Part shown: positions 5,913-11,461 of the stretch, one piece after another
Layout of the letters: the number at the start of each line of letters is the position of its first letter
How positions within the stretch are numbered: position 1 is the stretch's first letter
From: Bacteroidales bacterium
Lineage (GTDB): Bacteria; Bacteroidota; Bacteroidia; Bacteroidales; VadinHA17
Assembly: GCA_003162595.1 (NCBI GenBank)
Contig: PMNJ01000130.1
Location: forward strand, 475 to 11,935
DNA: 11,461 nucleotides
Reading direction: 5' to 3'
Program-made: the position numbers and the translations under genes
The notes under the pieces: model-generated
Told to the model about the DNA's origin: nothing
Database searches by the model: none
Seen by the model: only the letters and a program-made list of their open reading frames with translations

Positions 5913-8066
5913 TTATGCCTTCTTTAATGCTTCAAGGACCCTTTCAGGTGTCATTGGCATCCTGTACAGTCGCACTCCTGTCGCATCAAATATTGCATTG
6001 GCAACCACAGCACCAATAGCAATAATAGCAGGCTCTCCTCCTCCCTGAGGCGGTTTATCTTTCCTCTCGAGGATAAGTGTGTCAATCTTCGGGAGCCATG
6101 AGAAACGTGGAATAACATAAGTATCTAGACTATGGGTAAGTACTTTACCTCCTTCAAATAATACCTCTTCGCCAAGTGTATACCCGAGACCCATTGTTAT
6201 ACAACCTTCCATCTGTATAGTGGCACCTTCAGGGTTTATACACAAACCCATATCCTGTGCGCAGGTTATACTGACTACTTTAACCTTGCCTGTGCTTTTG
6301 TCGACCTTTACCACAGCAATGTGTGCCACCCACGATCCGGCATCAATACCACATGCAATTCCTATGCCTCTTCCACTGCGGGTTCTAGCCGGTACATATC
6401 CGAACTTATCAGCAACAGCTTTCAGGCAGGCAATCATTTTCTCATCTTTCAGGTTCTTCAGACGGAATTCAAGGGGATCTATTCCTGCTGCAGCAGCCAT
6501 AATATCGATCTGAACTTCTCTTGCAAAGGTATTAGTATTGTTGTTAGGAGCACGCCAGGCTCCTGTTCCGAACTGATGAACAGGTGACCCCCCGCTTTTC
6601 TGACTATAATGTGTGATTTTAGTATTTGGAATGTCATAAATTGCATCTGCACCTCTAGTACCGGAATAATATAAGTTATAATCCCAAAGTTTTATCTGTC
6701 CTGACTTATCTATCCCTGATTTTATTTTAACGACTCCAGCGGGATGAAATGTATCATAGAAGAATTCTTCATCACGAGTCCACATAAGCATAACCGGTTT
6801 CCCTGTCAATTTCGCAAGTTTTGCTGCCTCAATCCCCTGCTGGAATTCGCCTTTACCTCCGAATCCGCCACCTACGAAGGGTGTTATGACTCTTACTTTT
6901 TCAGCCGGGAGACCAAGTTCACGTGTTATCCCATCCCTTAATCCAAATGGTGATTGTGTTGAAGCCCAAACTGTCATTTTATCTCCTTCAAGTTGCGCAA
7001 GAGCAGTATGTGTTTCCACGGCAACATGGGCTAGATAAGGATCGTGAAACTCCGATTCAAAAGTTTTTTCACAAAGCTTTTCCCCGGCTTCAATATCTCC
7101 GGTTGACTTGACTATAGTTACATTTGAATCAGTCTTAAGCATATATTCATAAATAGTCTTATCATTGACTGGCAGTTCATTAAATGAATATTCGGCTTTA
7201 ATTTTAACGATAGCCTCATCGGCTTTGTCACGGTTCTCATTTATTACAGCAACAAAATCGCCATCCCTGACAACTTTTGTCCCTGCAATTTTCTCAGCCC
7301 CTGAATAATCCACAGAAGTCATTTTAGCTGCATGTGAAGGCGGCCGTAATATCCGCGCAAAAACCATTCCCGGCAACTTCATGTCACCGGTGTATTTTGC
7401 TTCACCTGTTACTTTCAGGGTAGCATCGCTATGATTATATGATTTCCCGATAGATTTAAACTTTGTATAATCTTCCATGGAAGGTTTAACATCGAGGAAT
7501 TTTTCAATCCTCGTACCCTTAGTCAGTTGTGCATAGCTAACGGTCTTTTTTGGATCTTTGGTGTCGGTTACCACTCCATCCCTGACTTCCAATTGCGAAA
7601 CCGGCACCCCCAGTTTGGCTGATCCAAGGTCAAGAAGTACACCCCGGGCTTCAGCAGCAGCGGCTCTCATACTCTGACCAAAAACCCTGGTACTTAATGA
7701 GCCCCAGGTGCCCTGATCCCATGGACAAAGATCTGTATCACCCATAATCATCTTTATCCTCTCAACAGGGATATTTAGTTCATCAGCCATCATCTGTGGC
7801 AGGGAAGTAATTATACCCTGACCCATTTCGATTTTGCCTGTGAAGCAGGTTACTGTTCCATCTTCAGCAATACGCAGGAAAGCATTATAATCTTTTGGTA
7901 AACTCCTGGCTTGTTCAGCGGGCATTCCGATCAGATCTAAAGCTCTCCAGGGACGAAAGAAAATAATGATGCCACCACCCAGCAGCTTGAAGAAATCTCT
8001 TCTCGGCATGCCTTGCCTTTCAGAAGTTTGTATCGATTCCTGTCCTTTAAACTGTTCCTTTTTCAT
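5913..8066 (-). CDS. Molybdopterin-binding large subunit of a xanthine dehydrogenase/isoquinoline oxidoreductase-type hydroxylase, Tat-exported
   Basis: This is the catalytic subunit of a molybdenum hydroxylase, which adds water-derived oxygen to an aldehyde or N-heterocycle. The 717-residue length suits IorB-like proteins. Residues 1-20 are a polar N-region, followed by the twin-arginine motif PRRDFFK (21-27) and a short hydrophobic stretch (28-37), so the protein should be exported folded by the Tat system. Molybdenum-cofactor motifs follow: MGQG (81-84), a hammerhead-type domain at about 218-330, GGGFGGK (399-405), WRAP (504-507) and GGGEPA (675-680). Glu678 is the expected catalytic glutamate. 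A strong ribosome site precedes ATG 8066, two bases past the stop of the iron-sulfur subunit gene. The substrate is unknown; aldehyde oxidase and nicotinate- or isoquinoline-type activities are all possible. Confidence 0.93.
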   Translation of the reverse strand: MKKEQFKGQESIQTSERQGMPRRDFFKLLGGGIIIFFRPWRALDLIGMPAEQARSLPKDYNAFLRIAEDGTVTCFTGKIEMGQGIITSLPQMMADELNIPVERIKMIMGDTDLCPWDQGTWGSLSTRVFGQSMRAAAAEARGVLLDLGSAKLGVPVSQLEVRDGVVTDTKDPKKTVSYAQLTKGTRIEKFLDVKPSMEDYTKFKSIGKSYNHSDATLKVTGEAKYTGDMKLPGMVFARILRPPSHAAKMTSVDYSGAEKIAGTKVVRDGDFVAVINENRDKADEAIVKIKAEYSFNELPVNDKTIYEYMLKTDSNVTIVKSTGDIEAGEKLCEKTFESEFHDPYLAHVAVETHTALAQLEGDKMTVWASTQSPFGLRDGITRELGLPAEKVRVITPFVGGGFGGKGEFQQGIEAAKLAKLTGKPVMLMWTRDEEFFYDTFHPAGVVKIKSGIDKSGQIKLWDYNLYYSGTRGADAIYDIPNTKITHYSQKSGGSPVHQFGTGAWRAPNNNTNTFAREVQIDIMAAAAGIDPLEFRLKNLKDEKMIACLKAVADKFGYVPARTRSGRGIGIACGIDAGSWVAHIAVVKVDKSTGKVKVVSITCAQDMGLCINPEGATIQMEGCITMGLGYTLGEEVLFEGGKVLTHSLDTYVIPRFSWLPKIDTLILERKDKPPQGGGEPAIIAIGAVVANAIFDATGVRLYRMPMTPERVLEALKKA

Positions 8067-8068
8067 GA

Positions 8069-8545
8069 TTACTTTCCTCCTTTCATTTCTTTAGATGCAG
8101 CTTGTACAGCTTCAATTATACGCATATGTGCCCCGCAACGGCAGAGGTTGTTTTCCATTCCTGCCTTAATTTCCTGGACCGATGGGGCTGGATTCTTTAT
8201 CAGGAGACCGGCAGCATTCATAATCATTCCGGGAGTACAATATCCGCATTGCAAAGCATCATATTTTACAAATGCTTCCTGAACCGGATGAAGCTTGCCG
8301 TTTATCGCAAGACCCTCTATGGTAACCACATTTTTACCTGCTGCATCACCAACCGATAATTGGCAAGACCTTATAGGTTCATTATCAATAAGGACAGTGC
8401 AGGCCCCGCAGAATCCCATTCCGCAACCAAATTTTGTTCCGGTAAGCCCAAAATGATTTCTTAGTACCCACAACAGAGTCTGAGTGGGATCAATCATCGC
8501 TTCGGTTTTCTTTCCGTTTAACTGAAATTTAATTGTCTCTTCCAT
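8069..8545 (-). CDS. [2Fe-2S] iron-sulfur small subunit of the molybdenum hydroxylase
   Basis: This subunit carries electrons from the molybdenum centre through two [2Fe-2S] clusters. The 158 residues have the standard layout. A plant-ferredoxin-type N-terminal domain has Cys41, Cys46, Cys49 and Cys61 (CGMGFCGAC then C). An all-helical C-terminal domain has Cys100, Cys103, Cys135 and Cys137 (CGYC and CRC). All eight ligands are present. It has no signal peptide, so it probably leaves the cell bound to the Tat-bearing large subunit. It starts at ATG 8545, two bases after the MocA-like stop, and ends two bases before the large-subunit start. Length and layout match IorA/CoxS-type proteins. No FAD-binding third subunit is encoded nearby, which favours the two-subunit isoquinoline oxidoreductase type. 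Confidence 0.95.
   Translation of the reverse strand: MEETIKFQLNGKKTEAMIDPTQTLLWVLRNHFGLTGTKFGCGMGFCGACTVLIDNEPIRSCQLSVGDAAGKNVVTIEGLAINGKLHPVQEAFVKYDALQCGYCTPGMIMNAAGLLIKNPAPSVQEIKAGMENNLCRCGAHMRIIEAVQAASKEMKGGK
8076..8080 (-). promoter_or_regulatory. Strong Shine-Dalgarno sequence for the large subunit
   Basis: GGAGG on the minus strand lies nine bases before the large-subunit ATG, inside the last codons (Lys-Gly-Gly-Lys) of the iron-sulfur subunit gene. It is the only textbook ribosome site I saw in the window. It supports the start at 8066 and tight co-translation of the two subunits. Confidence 0.75.
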
Positions 8546-8547
8546 AG

Positions 8548-9156
8548 TTAATTAATTTGATTAATTCCTTTCTTATATTGCTCATAAGTGTCAAAATCCG
8601 TCAGGATGCCCGATTCATTTGTATCAACCTCCAGAACATCATCAGAAAACATATAAGTCAGAGAGCGTAAACCCTTATCGGGACTCAGTCTTTCTATTTC
8701 GTACATGTATTTTATGTCAATAAGAAGCGGATGGCCTCTTCGATCCTTATAAACAGGAATTACTATACCTTTACCCGACGATAAATATGCTTCAATTACT
8801 TCATTAATTGCATCTGAAGTGATCAATGGCTGATCACCCTGAAAAACAAGAACTGCTTTATAAGCTGATGGCAGATTTCTGAACCCACACTGAACAGATG
8901 AAAGCATTCCTTCCTTATAATTATCATTATAACAATACTTAACAGGCAATTTTGAGATCAGTTTAACCAATGCTTCCCGGTGAGCACCAAGTACAACAAT
9001 TATCTTACCCACTTTTGATTCCGAAACATTGGCAATGACATTTTCTATCATTGTCCTGCCATTAAAGGTCAGCAGCATTTTAGGTAATCCCATCCTCTTT
9101 GACTCGCCGGCTGCAAGTATAATAGCCCATATTTCACCCATAACATATAATTTCAT
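8548..9156 (-). CDS. mocA: MocA-like molybdenum cofactor cytidylyltransferase (NTP transferase)
   Basis: This probably joins CMP from CTP to molybdopterin cofactor to form the cytosine dinucleotide used by this enzyme class. The 202-residue protein has the nucleotidyltransferase fold. A nucleotide-binding loop LAAGESKRMGLPK lies at 14-26, a metal-binding GDQP motif at 107-110 and RRGHP at 139-143, as in MocA/MobA relatives. The adjacent xdhC and hydroxylase genes favour MocA over MobA. The start may be Met6 (ATG at 9141) instead of Met1, because relatives usually begin a few residues before the LAAG loop. Neither start has a clear ribosome site. The stop lies two bases before the iron-sulfur subunit start. 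A similar GTP- or sugar-nucleotide-using transferase is unlikely in this context. Confidence 0.87.
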   Translation of the reverse strand: MKLYVMGEIWAIILAAGESKRMGLPKMLLTFNGRTMIENVIANVSESKVGKIIVVLGAHREALVKLISKLPVKYCYNDNYKEGMLSSVQCGFRNLPSAYKAVLVFQGDQPLITSDAINEVIEAYLSSGKGIVIPVYKDRRGHPLLIDIKYMYEIERLSPDKGLRSLTYMFSDDVLEVDTNESGILTDFDTYEQYKKGINQIN

Positions 9157-9160
9157 TTGA

Positions 9161-9200
9161 TCACTGTAGTGACTATCCCTTCCCCCTCCCGGAAGGGGAT
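9161..9200. other. Two inverted repeats in the xdhC-mocA gap
   Basis: TCACT-GT-AGTGA (9161-9172) is a short perfect dyad. Next to it, ATCCCTTCC (9175-9183) pairs with GGAAGGGGAT (9191-9200) with one bulged base, across a C-rich seven-base loop. The run is far more C/G-rich than its surroundings. Both lie in the 53-base gap inside the molybdenum operon, just before the mocA-like start. They could form mRNA hairpins that stabilise or process the transcript, or partly end it. Confidence 0.4.
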
Positions 9201-9209
9201 CCCACAGAA

Positions 9210-10274
9210 TTACTTTTTACTGTTACGAACTAACACCAGTTGTGCCGCAATGCTTATGGCAATCTCTTCAACGGATCTCGATTTTATATCAATTCCTATT
9301 GGTGTGTGAATAGATTCCCATTGTTTTAAAGTTGCCCAGCCGTTCTCAATGAAATCAGATTTCATAGCAGCAATTTTATGTGTACTACCTATCATGCCGA
9401 TATAAGCTAATTCAGATCCTAAGCATGGCTTAAGAGCGGAAGCATCATCTTTATGACCACGTGTTACAATAACAACATAAGTGTCATTACTTTTATTCAT
9501 ATCCTTTATTGTTTCCCCTATATCTTTAACTATGATGTGGCTGGCTTCAGAAATATTCTCATAATTAGCATATTCAGGACGGTCATCAATGACAGTAACC
9601 TCAAAATCAAGCATATCTGCAAGATGAGCCAATGATTTACCTATATGACCCGCACCTGCAATAATCAGTTTTGCAGGAGGGAAAACAGCTTCAAGAAAAA
9701 ACTGAGAAGAAGGCTCTTCGTCAGGTATAGAAAGCTCCATTTCTCTGTAATCAGAAGGATTGCCTTCAGAAAGTATACTATTTACCACAGGTTCAATTTT
9801 AAGAAGAAACTCTTCTGGCATCTCAGGCTTAATAGTATTACTTATCCAATAACGATTAATAAGAACTGTATCTTCTGAGAACCTTGTAACCATAGTTATC
9901 AGAACTCCCGGAACCTGTTCTTTGAGCGATATCTTTAGCTGTTCAAAAACAGGTAAATGATTGTTCAGATTGGCATCAATAAGAACACTTATTTGTCCAC
10001 CGCAGATGGCCTCCTCCTTAGCTGAGATATCATTCTCAAGATTAAATTTGAAATGTCCGGACTTTTTTGACAGAATAGCTTCGCTGGCCAGTTTTGTAAC
10101 TCTTCCTTCCACGACTCCGCCTCCAACTGTCCCGAAAATAAGACCCTTGCTACCGAACAAAGCTGAACTGCCGGGTTTCTGAGGGGTAGAACCATTTGTC
10201 CCTGTAACTGTAGCCAGTACTATTTCAGAATTATCTGATTTATTATCAAGAATTTGCAGATAGATGTTTTTCAT
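9210..10274 (-). CDS. xdhC: XdhC/CoxI family molybdenum cofactor maturation protein
   Basis: XdhC proteins bind molybdenum cofactor, protect it and help its sulfuration before insertion into xanthine-dehydrogenase-type enzymes; they are cytoplasmic and not part of the final enzyme. The 354 residues show both family domains. The N-terminal XdhC/CoxI domain has GSTPQKPGS (28-36), GTVGGGVVEG (48-57) and the conserved Cys91 of CGG. The C-terminal Rossmann domain has GAGHIGKSLA (207-216), VIDDRPEYA (about 228-236), TRGH (271-274) and YIGMIGS (291-297). It is the first gene of the operon, with 53 bases to the mocA-like gene. The start at 10274 has only a weak GGAA before it. The molybdenum hydroxylase subunits downstream are the likely client. 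Confidence 0.94.
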   Translation of the reverse strand: MKNIYLQILDNKSDNSEIVLATVTGTNGSTPQKPGSSALFGSKGLIFGTVGGGVVEGRVTKLASEAILSKKSGHFKFNLENDISAKEEAICGGQISVLIDANLNNHLPVFEQLKISLKEQVPGVLITMVTRFSEDTVLINRYWISNTIKPEMPEEFLLKIEPVVNSILSEGNPSDYREMELSIPDEEPSSQFFLEAVFPPAKLIIAGAGHIGKSLAHLADMLDFEVTVIDDRPEYANYENISEASHIIVKDIGETIKDMNKSNDTYVVIVTRGHKDDASALKPCLGSELAYIGMIGSTHKIAAMKSDFIENGWATLKQWESIHTPIGIDIKSRSVEEIAISIAAQLVLVRNSKK

Positions 10275-10304
10275 ATTTCCAATTTATCCTAAATAATTGA
10301 TTTT

Positions 10305-10368
10305 TTTGTTGTAGAGTCTCCAAAGTTGGGCTTCTCTACTCTCATCAACAGAATTCCACCACAACAAA
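10305..10368. promoter_or_regulatory. Nested inverted repeats in the divergent xdhC/amidase region
   Basis: The 176-base region between the two divergent genes holds nested dyads. The outer pair is TTTGTTGT (10305-10312) with ACAACAAA (10361-10368). Inside it GTAGAG (10311-10316) pairs with CTCTAC (10334-10339), and inside that CCAA-AG-TTGG (10320-10329). A minus-strand TAAATTTG (10372-10365) fits the -7 promoter consensus for xdhC but lacks a -33 match. The dyads are candidate operators for one or both genes, or an RNA fold in the xdhC leader. No clear promoter for the amidase gene was found. Confidence 0.38.
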
Positions 10369-10450
10369 TTTATTCAAATTGATTTAATATTCATAATTTT
10401 ATGAAATCTGGAATAATTTATAAACGGTAGAGACATAAAACCATAATATC

Positions 10451-11461
10451 ATGAAGCCAAATTTTGTCAAATTTTCATTACTATTCATCTCAGTTATTCT
10501 GTTCGCGACGACCTGCAAAACAACAGTCAGAAATAATGTTGAAAAAAGAACAGATAATAACTGGATTGAAGAAATGACGATCAGACAACTGCAGCAAGGG
10601 TATAAAGAAGGAAAATATACTGTCAAAGATGTGGTAAAAGTCTACCTTAACAGGATCAGTGAAATCGATAAAAATGGTCCCACTCTGAATTCAATTATTG
10701 AGATTAATCCTGATGCTCTCAATATTGCCGAAGATCTTGAGAAGGAAGCCGCAGCAGGCAAACCAGGAGGTCCATTATATGGAGTCCCGGTAATACTTAA
10801 AGATAATATTGACACTCACGACAGGATGCCCACAACTGCCGGGGCAACTGCATTAAGAAATTCATTCCCTGGTAGTGATAGTTATGTTGCCAGGAAATTG
10901 AGAGAGGCCGGAGCAATAATCATTGCAAAATCGAACTTAAGCGAGTGGGCAAACTTCCGGGCTAAGATGTCGTCCAGTGGGTGGAGTGGTGTTGGAGGGC
11001 AAACCAGGAACCCATATGTTTTGGATCGTAACCCATGCGGATCGAGCTCCGGCTCAGGAGTAGCTGTTTCTGCCAATCTCTGCATGGTTGCTATAGGCAC
11101 AGAAACCAATGGTTCAATTGTGTGTCCTTCTAACAACAACGGAATTGCCGGCATTAAACCCACAGTCGGCCTTATCAGCCGTTCCGGTATTGTCCCGATT
11201 TCATTCACACAGGATACTCCCGGTCCCATGGGACGAACAGTGGAAGACATAGCTATAACATTAGGGGCTCTAACAGGTATAGATTCTACAGATTCAAAAA
11301 CATTTGCCTCACGGGGTAAATTCTTTACCGATTATACCAGGTATCTGAAAAAAGATGGCCTGAAAGGTAAAAGAATTGGTCTGTTGAAAAAAGCAATGGG
11401 TTTTTCTGATAAGGTCGACACTCTGATGAACCAGACTGTTGCTTACCTTAAAGCAAATGGT
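10451..11461 (+). CDS. Amidase-signature family hydrolase, probable lipoprotein (3' end outside window)
   Basis: This enzyme would hydrolyse an amide with the Ser-cisSer-Lys triad of the amidase-signature family. All three residues are visible: Lys117 in VPVILKDN, Ser199 in CGSSSGSG and nucleophile Ser222 in ETNGSI, followed by the family's GIKPTVGLISRSG segment. The N-terminus (MKPNFVKFSLLF) is a hydrophobic export signal. Cys22 in ATTC could be lipidated, though the lipobox is not ideal. The frame runs 337 codons to the window end; relatives are near 500-550 residues, so about a third is missing. It is divergent from the molybdenum operon. The substrate is unknown; a GatA subunit is unlikely given the export signal. 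Start ATG 10451 is the first in frame, with no clear ribosome site. Confidence 0.9.
   Translation, partial: MKPNFVKFSLLFISVILFATTCKTTVRNNVEKRTDNNWIEEMTIRQLQQGYKEGKYTVKDVVKVYLNRISEIDKNGPTLNSIIEINPDALNIAEDLEKEAAAGKPGGPLYGVPVILKDNIDTHDRMPTTAGATALRNSFPGSDSYVARKLREAGAIIIAKSNLSEWANFRAKMSSSGWSGVGGQTRNPYVLDRNPCGSSSGSGVAVSANLCMVAIGTETNGSIVCPSNNNGIAGIKPTVGLISRSGIVPISFTQDTPGPMGRTVEDIAITLGALTGIDSTDSKTFASRGKFFTDYTRYLKKDGLKGKRIGLLKKAMGFSDKVDTLMNQTVAYLKANG

Noticed and set aside
6220..7111. Several plus-strand open frames opposite the molybdenum hydroxylase large subunit
   Set aside because: They are antisense to a well-supported gene with family motifs throughout and have no recognisable protein features.
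8066..8069. Possible frameshift or fusion between iron-sulfur and molybdopterin subunits
   Set aside because: The iron-sulfur gene has all eight cysteines and a proper stop, and the large subunit has its own ATG, Tat signal and strong ribosome site, so they are two intact genes.
10882..11250. Minus-strand frame of 122 codons opposite the amidase gene
   Set aside because: The plus-strand frame carries the complete amidase catalytic signature here, so the antisense frame is a shadow.

Overview
The window looks like chromosomal DNA from a member of the Bacteroidota, probably Bacteroidales or a close relative. The base composition is AT-rich. Most genes lack a clear Shine-Dalgarno sequence. One good promoter match has the Bacteroidota-type -7 element (TAnnTTTG). 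The families also fit this phylum: a large FtsX/MacB-type permease without a fused ATPase, a small secreted PepSY-like protein beside a two-component system, and a lipoprotein-like amidase. I see no tRNA, rRNA, CRISPR array, transposase or phage gene.

Layout. (1) Positions 1-1773, minus: the N-terminal three quarters of an ABC-transporter permease that runs off the left edge. (2) 1966-2928, minus: a protein with a galactose-mutarotase-like look and no assigned reaction. (3) 2929-3320: a gene-poor stretch with a plus-strand coding remnant and a strong bidirectional terminator. (4) 3321-5718, minus: a signalling block of response regulator, sensor histidine kinase and a small secreted PepSY-like protein. 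Regulator and kinase overlap by four bases and both use non-ATG starts. (5) 5913-10274, minus: a four-gene operon reading xdhC, mocA-like, [2Fe-2S] subunit, molybdopterin subunit. It encodes an exported two-subunit molybdenum hydroxylase of the isoquinoline 1-oxidoreductase/aldehyde oxidase type with two of its maturation factors. (6) 10451 to the right edge, plus: a divergently transcribed amidase-signature enzyme, probably a lipoprotein, cut by the window end.

How the genes work together. In the molybdenum operon the MocA-like protein would convert molybdopterin cofactor to the cytosine dinucleotide form. XdhC would bind and finish that cofactor and pass it to the large subunit. The small subunit would carry electrons out through two [2Fe-2S] clusters. 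The twin-arginine signal on the large subunit implies folding and cofactor loading in the cytoplasm, then export of the heterodimer. No FAD subunit or cytochrome c partner is present, so the electron acceptor and substrate are unknown. The two-component system may control the PepSY-like gene just downstream, because a direct repeat with 11-base spacing lies before that gene.

The most unusual non-coding feature is a set of short degenerate tandem repeats, built from several unrelated words, that share a period of seven bases and occur in two separate intergenic gaps (1912-1956 and 5807-5876). I found no clearly new multi-gene system. The repeats, the coding remnant, the candidate operators and the incomplete electron-transfer chain are the points most worth following.
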